Source: Kluyvera ascorbata_C
GTDB taxonomy: Bacteria > Pseudomonadota > Gammaproteobacteria > Enterobacterales > Enterobacteriaceae
Reading direction: 5' to 3'
Assembly: GCF_044197065.1 (NCBI RefSeq)
Contig: NZ_JBIQOI010000001.1
Location: 248,001-312,000, forward strand
Length of the DNA: 64,000 bases
Each line of letters opens with the position of its first letter. The stretch's first letter is position 1. Both the position numbers and the translations under genes were made by a program. The notes below the pieces were generated by a model. It did not search any database. It saw nothing but the letters and a program-made list of their open reading frames with translations, and was not told where the DNA came from. This document shows, piece by piece, positions 1-7,321 of the stretch.

Positions 1-103
1 ACAAAGTCTGGACGACGTGATTAACCAGACCGTTAACCGCGTACTCGATCTTTTCGATATTACGTTGCCTGAAGATCTCTTTACCCGCTGGACGGGCGCG
101 TAA
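1..103 (+). CDS. ubiX: UbiX flavin prenyltransferase, C-terminal end (partial)
   Basis: The window opens inside an open frame (first full codon at position 2) that ends with TAA at 101-103. The last residues include DDVINQTVNRVLDLFDIT and finish in RWTGA, which I recognise as the UbiX C-terminus. UbiX makes the prenylated flavin cofactor used by the UbiD decarboxylase in ubiquinone synthesis. Its position just upstream of argT on the same strand agrees with the E. coli order. Only about 33 residues are visible, so nothing can be said about the active site. Confidence 0.85.
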   Translation, partial: QSLDDVINQTVNRVLDLFDITLPEDLFTRWTGA

Positions 104-107
104 CCCT

Positions 108-122
108 GCGCCACTATCGTGC
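108..122. promoter_or_regulatory. NtrC-like box upstream of argT
   Basis: GCGCC-ACTAT-CGTGC matches the NtrC half-site pattern GCACY-N5-RGTGC at four of five positions in each half. It lies about 185 bp upstream of the sigma-54-type promoter at 308, a normal enhancer distance. NtrC control of argT is known in Salmonella; this particular site is inferred. Confidence 0.4.
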
Positions 123-134
123 ATGATGTCGCTT

Positions 135-157
135 TTGCCCTGTTTCAGGGCAATTGT
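135..157 (+). terminator. Stem-loop after ubiX
   Basis: Perfect 8-bp inverted repeat TTGCCCTG/CAGGGCAA (135-142 and 146-153) around a TTT loop, 31 bases after the ubiX stop. The following T-run is poor, so this is a possible ubiX terminator and not a textbook one. Confidence 0.4.
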
Positions 158-307
158 GTAACACCGATCAAATCCTCGCTATTTAATCATCCCATTTGCA
201 TTTTTGTGCTCGATTTATACGCTGCTGCTGATATCTTTCCTGATGATCACCTCTCGTTATCTTTTTGTTAACATATTTAACATTGCCTGCTTTTGCAGCG
301 TTAAAGA

Positions 308-323
308 TGGCACGGAAGATGCA
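308..323 (+). promoter_or_regulatory. Sigma-54 promoter of argT
   Basis: TGGCACG-GAAG-ATGCA fits the sigma-54 consensus TGGCACG-N4-TTGCW, with GG (309-310) and GC (321-322) exactly 12 bases apart. The argT start lies 72 bases downstream. Nitrogen-regulated, sigma-54-dependent transcription of argT is established in Salmonella. Confidence 0.7.
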
Positions 324-395
324 GAGTAGGTTATGCAGACACAACACAACATAACTATTAGCAGTTAACGACATCACGGTTTAATAGGGGAACGT

Positions 396-1178
396 ATGAA
401 AAAGACGGTTCTGGCTCTCTCTTTGCTGCTGGGTCTCAGCAGCGCCTCCAGCGTATTTGCCGCACTGCCACAGAGCATCCGCATCGGTACCGATACCACC
501 TACGCACCGTTCTCATCGAAAGACGCCAAAGGCGATTTTATCGGCTTTGATATCGATCTGGGCAACGAAATGTGTAAACGCGCCAGTATCAAATGCACCT
601 GGGTGGGGAGCGATTTTGACGCGCTGATCCCGTCGCTGAAGGCGAAGAAAATCGACGCGATTATCTCTTCACTGTCGATCACCGAAAAACGCCAACAGGA
701 GATTGCTTTCTCCAACAAGCTGTACGCGGCGGACTCCCGCCTGATTGCCGCCAAAGGCTCCTCGGTTAAACCGACGCTGGACGGGCTGAAGGGCAAGCAT
801 ATTGGCGTGCTGCAGGGGTCTACACAAGAAGCCTATGCCAATGAAAACTGGCGTAGTAAAGGCATCGACGTGGTGGCCTATCAAAACCAGGACCTGATCT
901 ACGCCGACCTGGCTGCGGGCCGTCTGGACGCAGCGTTGCAGGATGAAGTCGCGGCAAGCGAAGGCTTCCTGAAACAGCCTGCCGGTAAAGATTTTGAGTT
1001 TGCTGGCCCGTCGGTGAAAGACAAAAAATACTTTGGCGATGGCACTGGCGTTGGGCTGCGTAAAGATGACGTGGAGCTGAAGGCGGCATTTGATAAAGCG
1101 TTAGCTGAACTGCGTGCCGATGGCACCTACGACAAGATGGCGAAGAAGTATTTTAACTTCAACGTCTACGGCGACTAA
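396..1178 (+). CDS. argT: Lysine/arginine/ornithine-binding periplasmic protein ArgT
   Basis: Solute-binding protein of the HisQMP importer, capturing lysine, arginine and ornithine in the periplasm. The 260-residue length is that of the E. coli protein. Residues 1-22 form a signal peptide (KK, hydrophobic core, cleavage after VFA before ALPQ). The remainder is an SBP_bac_3 fold with the conserved disulfide pair C60/C67 and the ESKxA-type ligand loop seen here as SSKDAKGDF. The start is ATG with AGGGG at 386-390. It is paralogous to the next gene, hisJ, from which it is separated by a stem-loop and a second promoter. Confidence 0.96.
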   Translation: MKKTVLALSLLLGLSSASSVFAALPQSIRIGTDTTYAPFSSKDAKGDFIGFDIDLGNEMCKRASIKCTWVGSDFDALIPSLKAKKIDAIISSLSITEKRQQEIAFSNKLYAADSRLIAAKGSSVKPTLDGLKGKHIGVLQGSTQEAYANENWRSKGIDVVAYQNQDLIYADLAAGRLDAALQDEVAASEGFLKQPAGKDFEFAGPSVKDKKYFGDGTGVGLRKDDVELKAAFDKALAELRADGTYDKMAKKYFNFNVYGD

Positions 1179-1188
1179 TCTGCCGTAT

Positions 1189-1203
1189 GTATCATCATGG
1201 TGC
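1189..1203. promoter_or_regulatory. Weaker NtrC-like box upstream of hisJ
   Basis: GTATC-ATCAT-GGTGC has a perfect right half of the NtrC consensus and three of five matches in the left. It starts 29 bases, close to three helical turns, before the perfect box at 1218, as expected for cooperative dimers. Inferred. Confidence 0.35.
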
Positions 1204-1239
1204 ATGAATTTCTCGATGCACCATGATGGTGCGTTTTTT
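1193..1239 (+). terminator. Large stem-loop after argT
   Basis: Thirteen-base perfect inverted repeat: CATCATGGTGCAT (1193-1205) pairs with ATGCACCATGATG (1216-1228) across a 10-base loop. GTGCG and a run of six T (1234-1239) follow. It can reduce read-through from argT into hisJ. The same DNA overlaps both NtrC-like boxes. Confidence 0.65.
1218..1232. promoter_or_regulatory. Perfect NtrC-consensus box upstream of hisJ
   Basis: GCACC-ATGAT-GGTGC is an exact match to GCACY-N5-RGTGC. It lies about 115 bp upstream of the sigma-54-type promoter at 1335. NtrC activation of the hisJ promoter region is known in Salmonella; use of this site is inferred. Confidence 0.6.
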
Positions 1240-1334
1240 GTTCGAAAGTTGCGCGAGGTTGCATAATTAAGCATTTTTAATGAGAAAAAAGCCAGCCTGA
1301 AGGGCAGAATGCTTTGCCTTGAAGGGCCGAAAGA

Positions 1335-1350
1335 TGGCACGATAACCGCT
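1335..1350 (+). promoter_or_regulatory. Sigma-54-type promoter of hisJQMP
   Basis: TGGCACG-ATAA-CCGCT has a perfect -24 element and the conserved GC of the -12 element, 12 bases after the GG. The -12 box (CCGCT) is weaker than that of argT. It lies 51 bases before the hisJ ATG. Confidence 0.55.
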
Positions 1351-1400
1351 CAGATTATTTCTAAAAAACACACAAAAATCACAGCTTGTAGAGGATGATT

Positions 1401-2183
1401 ATGAAAAAACTGGCGTTGTCTTTTTCTCTGGTATTAGCGCTTGCTTCTGCATCAAGCGCATTTGCAGCAATCCCGCAAAAAGTGCGTATCGGTACTGACC
1501 CTACGTATGCACCGTTCGAATCAAAGAATGCACAGGGTGAATTAGTGGGTTTTGACATTGATCTGGCAAAAGAGCTGTGTAAGCGCATCCAGGCACAATG
1601 TACCTTCGTGGAAAACCCGCTGGACGCTCTGATCCCCTCGCTGAAAGCGAAGAAAATCGATGCCATCATGTCATCGCTGTCGATCACTGAAAAACGTCAG
1701 CAGGAAATTGCTTTTACCGACAAACTCTACGCCGCAGACTCTCGTCTGGTGGTGAAAAAGGATTCCCCAATTACGCCTGATCTTGCCACGCTGAAAGGCA
1801 AACGCGTGGGCGTACTGCAGGGCACCACTCAGGAGACGTACGGTAATGAGCACTGGGCGCCTAAGGGTATTGAAATTGTTTCCTACCAGGGACAGGACAA
1901 TATCTACTCTGACCTGACCGCCGGTCGTATTGACGCGGCATTCCAGGACGAAGTGGCGGCGAGTGAAGGTTTCCTGAAACAGCCTATCGGTAAAGACTAC
2001 CAGTTCGGCGGCCCGTCAATTAAAGACGTGAAGCTGTTTGGTGTGGGTACCGGTATGGGTCTGCGTAAAGACGACACCGAACTGCTGAACGCGCTGAATA
2101 AGGCGTTTGCAGAAATGCGTGCCGACGGCACCTACGACAAGCTGGCGAAAAAGTACTTCGATTTTAACGTTTACGGCGAGTAA
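1401..2183 (+). CDS. hisJ: Histidine-binding periplasmic protein HisJ
   Basis: Periplasmic L-histidine receptor that docks on HisQMP. From the ATG at 1401 the protein is 260 residues, as in E. coli; an ATG at 1395 would add two residues but sits too close to the GAGG ribosome site (1391-1394). Residues 1-22 are a signal peptide ending FA before AIPQ. The ligand region IGTDPTYAPFESKN and the disulfide pair in ELCKRIQAQC are conserved. It is clearly a duplicate of ArgT, with long identical stretches such as LIPSLKAKKIDAI, and is first gene of the hisJQMP operon. Confidence 0.96.
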   Translation: MKKLALSFSLVLALASASSAFAAIPQKVRIGTDPTYAPFESKNAQGELVGFDIDLAKELCKRIQAQCTFVENPLDALIPSLKAKKIDAIMSSLSITEKRQQEIAFTDKLYAADSRLVVKKDSPITPDLATLKGKRVGVLQGTTQETYGNEHWAPKGIEIVSYQGQDNIYSDLTAGRIDAAFQDEVAASEGFLKQPIGKDYQFGGPSIKDVKLFGVGTGMGLRKDDTELLNALNKAFAEMRADGTYDKLAKKYFDFNVYGE

Positions 2184-2247
2184 TCATCACGAGTAACCCA
2201 TCGTTTCGCACGCACGAAACGATGGGCGTAAAGACAGGACTGGCAGC

Positions 2248-2934
2248 ATGCTGTACGGGTTTTCACAGGTAATTTTTCAGGGCGCCCTTGTCACCCTTGA
2301 GCTGGCAATCAGCTCAGTGGTTTTGGCCGTGCTTATTGGGCTGGTCGGCGCGGGAGCGAAGCTCTCCCGAAATCGCGTGCTGGCGTTAATTTTTGAAGGC
2401 TACACTACACTAATTCGTGGCGTGCCAGACTTGGTGCTGATGCTGCTGATTTTCTACGGGCTGCAAATGGCGCTCAACGTGCTGACCGACGCGCTCGGGC
2501 TGGCGCAGTTTGATATCGACCCGATGATAGCCGGTATCATCACCCTTGGCTTTATCTACGGGGCCTATTTCACCGAAACCTTTCGCGGCGCGTTTATGGC
2601 GGTGCCGAAAGGTCATATTGAAGCCGCCACAGCCTTTGGCTTTACTGGCGCACAAACCTTCCGTCGTATTCTGTTCCCGGCCATGATGCGCTATGCACTG
2701 CCGGGCATTGGTAACAACTGGCAGGTTATACTTAAAGCGACCGCGCTGGTCTCGCTGCTGGGGTTGGAAGACGTGGTGAAAGCCACTCAGCTTGCCGGGA
2801 AAAGTACCTGGGAGCCGTTCTACTTCGCCATCGTCTGTGGTTTGATTTATCTGCTGTTTACTACCGTTTCCAATGGCGTGTTGCTGCTGCTCGAACGCCG
2901 CTACTCCGTGGGTGTGAAGAGGGCTGACCTGTGA
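2248..2934 (+). CDS. hisQ: Histidine/LAO ABC transporter permease HisQ
   Basis: Inner-membrane permease subunit, 228 residues, that pairs with HisM to form the translocation path for histidine and basic amino acids delivered by HisJ and ArgT. It has about five hydrophobic segments. The BPD_transp_1 EAA loop is visible as HIEAATAFGFTGAQTFRRILFP, near residues 123-144, which contacts the HisP ATPase. The stop overlaps the hisM start by four bases, indicating translational coupling. The 64-base gap after hisJ contains a short repeat of AAACGATGGG type but no promoter I can support. Confidence 0.95.
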   Translation: MLYGFSQVIFQGALVTLELAISSVVLAVLIGLVGAGAKLSRNRVLALIFEGYTTLIRGVPDLVLMLLIFYGLQMALNVLTDALGLAQFDIDPMIAGIITLGFIYGAYFTETFRGAFMAVPKGHIEAATAFGFTGAQTFRRILFPAMMRYALPGIGNNWQVILKATALVSLLGLEDVVKATQLAGKSTWEPFYFAIVCGLIYLLFTTVSNGVLLLLERRYSVGVKRADL

Positions 2935-3647
2935 TTGAGATCATTCAGGAGTACTGGAAATCGCTGCTGTGGAGCGACGGTTATCGCTTTACCGGCGTGG
3001 CGATTACGCTGTGGCTGCTGGTGCTGTCGGTGGTAATGGGCGGCGTGTTGGCGCTGTTCCTGGCGATTGCGCGTGTTTCCAGCAATAAATACATCAAGTT
3101 TCCGGTGTGGCTGTTTACCTATATTTTCCGCGGTACGCCACTCTACGTGCAGTTGCTGGTGTTTTACTCAGGCATGTACACGCTCGAAATTGTCAAAGGC
3201 ACCGAGCTGCTCAACGCGTTCTTCCGCAGCGGCCTGAACTGTACGGTGCTGGCGCTGACGCTCAATACCTGCGCTTACACCACTGAAATTTTTGCTGGAG
3301 CGATTCGCTCGGTACCGGCAGGTGAAGTGGAAGCGGCTCGCGCGTACGGCTTTTCATCGTTTAAGCTTTATCGTTGCATCATTTTGCCGTCGGCGCTGCG
3401 CATTGCGCTGCCGGCCTACAGCAATGAAGTTATCCTGATGCTGCACTCAACGGCGCTGGCGTTTACTGCCACCGTGCCTGACCTGCTCAAGATCGCGCGC
3501 GATATTAACTCGGCAACCTATCAACCCTTTACCGCCTTCGGCATTGCGGCGGTGCTCTATTTGGCCATCTCTTATGTACTGATTAGCCTGTTCCGCAAAG
3601 CGGAAAAGCGCTGGTTACAGCACATGAAACCGTCTTCTACGCACTGA
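2931..3647 (+). CDS. hisM: Histidine/LAO ABC transporter permease HisM
   Basis: Second permease of the importer, 238 residues as in E. coli, starting at GTG inside the hisQ stop (GTGA). It has about five transmembrane segments and the EAA motif as VEAARAYGFSSFKLYRCIILP. The C-terminal tail is basic (RKAEKRWLQHM). The stop is only four bases before hisP, so the four genes are one translational unit. Confidence 0.95.
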   Translation: MIEIIQEYWKSLLWSDGYRFTGVAITLWLLVLSVVMGGVLALFLAIARVSSNKYIKFPVWLFTYIFRGTPLYVQLLVFYSGMYTLEIVKGTELLNAFFRSGLNCTVLALTLNTCAYTTEIFAGAIRSVPAGEVEAARAYGFSSFKLYRCIILPSALRIALPAYSNEVILMLHSTALAFTATVPDLLKIARDINSATYQPFTAFGIAAVLYLAISYVLISLFRKAEKRWLQHMKPSSTH

Positions 3648-3651
3648 GAAT

Positions 3652-4428
3652 ATGATGTCTGATAAAAAACTAAACGTAATCGACCTGCACAAACGCTATG
3701 GCGAGCACGAGGTGCTGAAGGGCGTGTCGCTGAAGGCAAACGCCGGGGATGTGATTAGCATCATCGGCTCGTCCGGCTCCGGCAAGAGTACCTTTTTGCG
3801 CTGCATAAACTTCCTTGAGAAGCCAAGCGAAGGCACCATTATTGTTAACGGCGAGAACATTGGTCTGGTGCGTGATAACGACGGCCAACTGAAGGTGGCG
3901 GATAAAAACCAGCTTCGCCTGCTGCGCACGCGCCTGACGATGGTGTTCCAGCACTTCAACCTGTGGAGCCACATGACGGTGCTGGAAAACGTCATGGAAG
4001 CGCCAATTCAGGTGCTGGGCTTAAGCAAACAGGAAGCGCGCGATCGCGCGGTGAAGTACCTGGCAAAAGTCGGTATCGACGAGCGCCAGCAGGGTAAATA
4101 CCCGGTGCATTTGTCTGGTGGTCAGCAGCAGCGTGTTTCCATCGCCCGCGCGCTGGCGATGGAGCCGGAAGTGCTGCTGTTTGATGAACCGACTTCAGCC
4201 CTCGACCCTGAGCTGGTGGGTGAGGTGCTGCGCATTATGCAGAAGCTGGCGGAAGAGGGGAAAACCATGGTGGTGGTAACCCACGAAATGGGCTTTGCTC
4301 GCCACGTTTCATCGCACGTGATTTTCCTGCATCAGGGCAAAATTGAGGAAGAGGGCAATCCGGAAGAGCTATTTGGCAACCCGAAGAGCCCGCGTCTGCA
4401 GCAGTTCCTGAGCGGCGCATTAAAGTAA
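3652..4428 (+). CDS. hisP: Histidine/LAO ABC transporter ATPase HisP
   Basis: Cytoplasmic ATPase powering HisQM; a homodimer binds under the permeases. Visible motifs: Walker A GSSGSGKS (39-46), Q-loop Q100 in VFQHFN, signature LSGGQQQ (154-160), Walker B VLLFDEP (174-180) and switch His211 in VVTHEMG. The length is 258 against 257-258 for relatives. Tandem ATGs at 3652 and 3655 make the exact start ambiguous by one residue. It is the last gene of the operon, followed by a terminator shared with the convergent gene. Confidence 0.96.
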   Translation: MMSDKKLNVIDLHKRYGEHEVLKGVSLKANAGDVISIIGSSGSGKSTFLRCINFLEKPSEGTIIVNGENIGLVRDNDGQLKVADKNQLRLLRTRLTMVFQHFNLWSHMTVLENVMEAPIQVLGLSKQEARDRAVKYLAKVGIDERQQGKYPVHLSGGQQQRVSIARALAMEPEVLLFDEPTSALDPELVGEVLRIMQKLAEEGKTMVVVTHEMGFARHVSSHVIFLHQGKIEEEGNPEELFGNPKSPRLQQFLSGALK

Positions 4429-4436
4429 GCTTCACT

Positions 4437-4465
4437 CGCCCTCACGCGTGCGTGGGGGCGTTTTC
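4437..4465. terminator. Terminator between hisP and the convergent acetyltransferase gene
   Basis: CGCCCTCACG (4437-4446) pairs with CGTGGGGGCG (4451-4460) with one G-T wobble and a CGTG loop, followed by TTTT. It serves hisP on the plus strand. The stop codon of the minus-strand acetyltransferase (4442-4444) lies inside the stem. Confidence 0.65.
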
Positions 4466-4954
4466 CCGCCGATAGACCCAGTCATCGTAATCCTTACCGT
4501 TCAGCCTATAGGCTTTGGTCAGCACCTGTGTACGGATAAATCCGTGCTTTTCCAGGAGCCTTGCTGAACCTTGATTATCGCCCAGTACCCAGGCATTAAT
4601 GGCCCATAGGCCAAGCTGTTGAAAGCCGTAATCGCATAGTGCACCGAGCGCCTCGCTGGCAAACCCTTTGCCTTGCGCCTCTGGTAGCAGCGCGTAGCCG
4701 ACATCCGCCTCATGGGGATTTTTACTGCTGATCTGTAGCCCTATATCGCCAAGCGTCGTACCGTTTTCATCGCGGATAACAAAGATCGCGGGAGAATTGC
4801 AGCGTAGGGTAAAGATTGCACGTATCGCCGCTTCGTCCAGCATTTCCCCCATAAACTGCATCACCTCAGGATTTTGTCGCAGCTGAAGAAAGAAGGGCCA
4901 GTCGCTTTCATTAAACGGAGAAAGCCGTAGTCGCTGGGTGGAGAGGATTGTCAT
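4442..4954 (-). CDS. GNAT-family N-acetyltransferase
   Basis: GNAT acetyltransferase of the RimJ/RimL type (Acetyltransf_3), about 170 residues. The opening TQRLRLSPFNESDWPFFLQL is typical, and the acetyl-CoA P-loop is seen as LLPEAQGKGFASEALGALC. After it comes the GLWAINAWVLGDNQGSARLLEKHGF region common in this family. Such enzymes acetylate protein N-termini, amino acids or small amines; the substrate here is unknown. ATG at 4954 gives MTILSTQRL; a TTG at 4975 would add seven residues, and neither has a strong ribosome site. E. coli K-12 has a different gene downstream of hisP, so this is lineage-specific content. Confidence 0.85.
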   Translation of the reverse strand: MTILSTQRLRLSPFNESDWPFFLQLRQNPEVMQFMGEMLDEAAIRAIFTLRCNSPAIFVIRDENGTTLGDIGLQISSKNPHEADVGYALLPEAQGKGFASEALGALCDYGFQQLGLWAINAWVLGDNQGSARLLEKHGFIRTQVLTKAYRLNGKDYDDWVYRRENAPTHA

Positions 4955-5026
4955 TTTACAATGCCATTGAGCCAAATCTTAGGCTGTACTTTAACACTGC
5001 GGGTGTAGTTCAGGAAGGATTGGCAC

Positions 5027-5053
5027 ACGGTGATAGCCAGGCGCTATCACCGT
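5027..5053 (-). terminator. Stem-loop after yfcH
   Basis: Perfect 11-bp inverted repeat ACGGTGATAGC/GCTATCACCGT (5027-5037 and 5043-5053) just past the yfcH stop on the minus strand. No T-run follows, so intrinsic termination is uncertain. Confidence 0.4.
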
Positions 5054-5064
5054 CGTATGGAAAC

Positions 5065-5961
5065 TTAGCGGGCGAGAATATCGCCTAGCGCTTCGTCTAA
5101 ATCGTACCAGCGAAACGCGAATCCGGCGGCTTCAAGCCGTTTGGGGAGCGCGCGCTGGCCGCCCAGCACCAGCACTGAGGATTCGCCCATCAGCAGGCGT
5201 ATAACGGTGGCGGGAACCCGAAGAATAGCCGGGCGATTTAGCGCCTGGCCAAGGGAATGAGAAAACTGCTCGTTGTGCACCGGGTAAGGTGAAACCATGT
5301 TGAAAGGCCCGCGCAAATCGTTATCCAGCAGCCAGAGGATACCGTTGACCATATCGTCGATATGGACCCATGCCAGATACTGTCTGCCGTTGCCGATAGG
5401 GCCGCCGAGGCCGAGCTTAAACGGCGGCAACATTTTGCCAAGAATGCCGCCTTTTGGCGCCAGCACCACCCCGGTGCGCAGCAGACATACACGGGTGCGG
5501 TCACTCTGCGCTGTGCAGGCAATTTGCTCCCAGCGCGCGCATAGCTTATGGGTAAACTCGTTATGCGGCGGCTCTTCTTCCGTCACCACGACTTCACCCA
5601 GATCGCCATAATAGCCGGTGGCAGAGCCAGAAATCAGTACCGAAGGAGGCGTGGTGCTCGCCTGAATCAAATCGCTAATCCGCTGGGTGATATTCCAGCG
5701 GCTGTCGCACAGTTTCTGTTTTTGCTGCGCCGTCCAGCGCTTGTCGGCGATAGGTTCACCAGCAAGATTGATAACGGCGTCAATACCGTCGAGCGATGAC
5801 ATATCCTGTAGCCCAGGCCAAAGCTCAACGCGTGAGTCGAGCGTCTGGCGGGCTTTCTCCGGCGAGCGGGTCACGACGCAAACCGTATGCCCGAGCGTCA
5901 GTAAACGCGGAACTAAATGGCGGCCAATCAACCCGGTGCCGCCGGTAATCAGAATTTTCAT
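5065..5961 (-). CDS. yfcH: YfcH, SDR-family epimerase-like protein
   Basis: Atypical short-chain dehydrogenase/epimerase, 298 residues (E. coli 297). The N-terminal Rossmann motif is GGTGLIG (7-13). SGSATGYYGD is the family equivalent of the active-site region, and a DUF1731 domain covers roughly the last 50 residues (NRPAILRVPATVIRLLMGE onward). No substrate is established for the family; reports of a role in cell division concern distant homologues. It follows folX on the same strand with a 21-base gap, so the two are probably co-transcribed. Confidence 0.93.
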   Translation of the reverse strand: MKILITGGTGLIGRHLVPRLLTLGHTVCVVTRSPEKARQTLDSRVELWPGLQDMSSLDGIDAVINLAGEPIADKRWTAQQKQKLCDSRWNITQRISDLIQASTTPPSVLISGSATGYYGDLGEVVVTEEEPPHNEFTHKLCARWEQIACTAQSDRTRVCLLRTGVVLAPKGGILGKMLPPFKLGLGGPIGNGRQYLAWVHIDDMVNGILWLLDNDLRGPFNMVSPYPVHNEQFSHSLGQALNRPAILRVPATVIRLLMGESSVLVLGGQRALPKRLEAAGFAFRWYDLDEALGDILAR

Positions 5962-5982
5962 GCCACCTCCCGAAGGGAGCGC

Positions 5983-6345
5983 TTAGCGTTGCCAGCTCAG
6001 GGTAATGGATACCGAATCGGCGTAGCGCAGCGCGTGAACTTTATCGACTTCCACTTCAGCATAAGTGACCCAGTGATGTTCGCGTGCGATATCGAGCACA
6101 TCCTGAGTTAATTTTTCCAGTAAAGAGAAACGGTTATTCTCAACGTGGCGAATAATGCTTTTGGTGATGGTGCGGTAGTTCAGCGCATCGTTAATATCTT
6201 CGCTATTGCGGGACTTATCCGCCGGGTAACGAATTTCAAGATTGATAACCACGTCCTGGCGGTTAGCAATCTCTTCTTCCTTAATGCCGATAAACGTACG
6301 CAGGCGTAAATTTTTGATGCGAATGATGGCGTCAGACTGAGACAT
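5983..6345 (-). CDS. folX: Dihydroneopterin triphosphate 2'-epimerase FolX
   Basis: Epimerises the 2' carbon of 7,8-dihydroneopterin triphosphate to the monapterin form, feeding tetrahydromonapterin synthesis; it is related to the folate aldolase FolB. The 120-residue length is exact for the family. The start MSQSDAIIRIKNLRLRTFIGIKEEE is the conserved tunnelling-fold N-terminus, and the conserved glutamate is near the end of the LVxI/E segment (YAEVEVDKVHAL). A ribosome site AGGAGAAC precedes the ATG. It lies upstream of yfcH in an apparent two-gene unit. Confidence 0.95.
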   Translation of the reverse strand: MSQSDAIIRIKNLRLRTFIGIKEEEIANRQDVVINLEIRYPADKSRNSEDINDALNYRTITKSIIRHVENNRFSLLEKLTQDVLDIAREHHWVTYAEVEVDKVHALRYADSVSITLSWQR

Positions 6346-6399
6346 TGCAGGTGTTCTCCTTAATTTTTGTTTTCCTCTACATCATACACTAAAGCATCT

Positions 6400-6510
6400 T
6401 CAGCGCGGCAGCGTCTGGCGAGCGTTCAGTTCGTGCGCCAGTTCAATAAATGCGCGCAGGCCTATCTTAAGCCGAAAACGCTGGCAGTGGGGTGATTGCA
6501 AAATCCTCAT
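6400..6510 (-). pseudogene. C-terminal remnant of a LysR-type regulator
   Basis: A minus-strand frame of about 36 codons ends with TGA at 6402-6400. It reads RLKIGLRAFIELAHEL near its end, which resembles the conserved C-terminus of LysR-type regulators (LRAFIDFL pattern). There is no room for the helix-turn-helix or effector domain before yfcF, so this would be the leftover end of a deleted gene. E. coli carries yfcG at this spot. The assignment rests on a short match. Confidence 0.4.
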
Positions 6511-6524
6511 GTTGCGGGCAAGTG

Positions 6525-6549
6525 ACATAGCCTGTCAGACAGGCTATGT
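6525..6549. promoter_or_regulatory. Long palindrome upstream of yfcF
   Basis: Perfect 12-base arms ACATAGCCTGTC and GACAGGCTATGT around a single central A, 73 bases before the yfcF start. Its symmetry and position suggest an operator for a dimeric regulator; an RNA hairpin with a one-base loop would be unlikely. No known consensus is recognised. Confidence 0.4.
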
Positions 6550-6621
6550 TGGCTATTATGTTGGATGGGTGCGTCCTGCGCCCATCGTTCGTGCATCTCT
6601 TGCCTGTGATATGAGGACGCT

Positions 6622-7266
6622 ATGAGCCAGCCTGTGATAACGCTTTGGTCTGATTCTGATTTTTTCTCGCCTTACGTGATGTCCGTCTATGTTGCCCTAC
6701 AGGAAAAAGGGCTGCCATTTACCCTCAAAACCGTCAATCTTGACCTGGGTGAACACCTTCAGCCGGGCTGGCGCGGTTATTCAGCGACCCGTCGCGTTCC
6801 CTTACTGGATGTGGGTGGTTTTGAACTCAGTGAATCTTCTGCCATTACAGAATACCTTGATGAACGATTTGCGCCGCCGGAGTGGGAGCGCCTCTATCCT
6901 CACGACCTGCAAAAACGCGCTCGGGCGCGCCAGGTTCAGGCATGGCTTCGCAGTGACCTGATGCCCATCCGCGAAGAGCGATCCACGGCGGTGATTTTCG
7001 CTGGAGAGAAAAAAGCACCGTTGACTGAAGCAGGACGCAAAAGCGCAGCTAAACTGTTTGACACCGCCAGTGCATTACTCGTCGATGACCGCCCAAACCT
7101 GTTTGGTGAATGGTGTCTTGCCGATACAGACCTAGCGCTTATGCTTAATCGCCTGATACTGAACGGCGACGATGTGCCGGAGAGACTGGCTGACTACGCG
7201 ACATTCCAGTGGCAGCGGGCTTCCGTGCAGCGCTATGTTGCACTCTCGGCCAAACGGGCTGGCTGA
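6622..7266 (+). CDS. yfcF: Glutathione S-transferase YfcF
   Basis: Soluble glutathione transferase of 214 residues, the same length as E. coli YfcF, which has glutathione-dependent transferase and peroxidase activity and contributes to peroxide resistance. The thioredoxin-fold N-domain covers about 5-85, with the cis-proline region RRVPLL and glutathione-binding ELSESSAI. The all-helical C-domain follows and includes RARARQVQAWLRSDLMPIR. The start ATG follows ATATGAGGACGCT, with GAGGA as ribosome site. yfcE follows 55 bases later on the same strand. Confidence 0.93.
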   Translation: MSQPVITLWSDSDFFSPYVMSVYVALQEKGLPFTLKTVNLDLGEHLQPGWRGYSATRRVPLLDVGGFELSESSAITEYLDERFAPPEWERLYPHDLQKRARARQVQAWLRSDLMPIREERSTAVIFAGEKKAPLTEAGRKSAAKLFDTASALLVDDRPNLFGEWCLADTDLALMLNRLILNGDDVPERLADYATFQWQRASVQRYVALSAKRAG

Positions 7267-7321
7267 AAAAAGTGTGAAAATCCATTATGATGGCAAGGTT
7301 ATCATTGTGGGGATTTGATTA

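Noticed and set aside
183..377. 64-codon minus-strand frame upstream of argT
   Set aside because: It covers the argT promoter region, has no ribosome site and no family resemblance.
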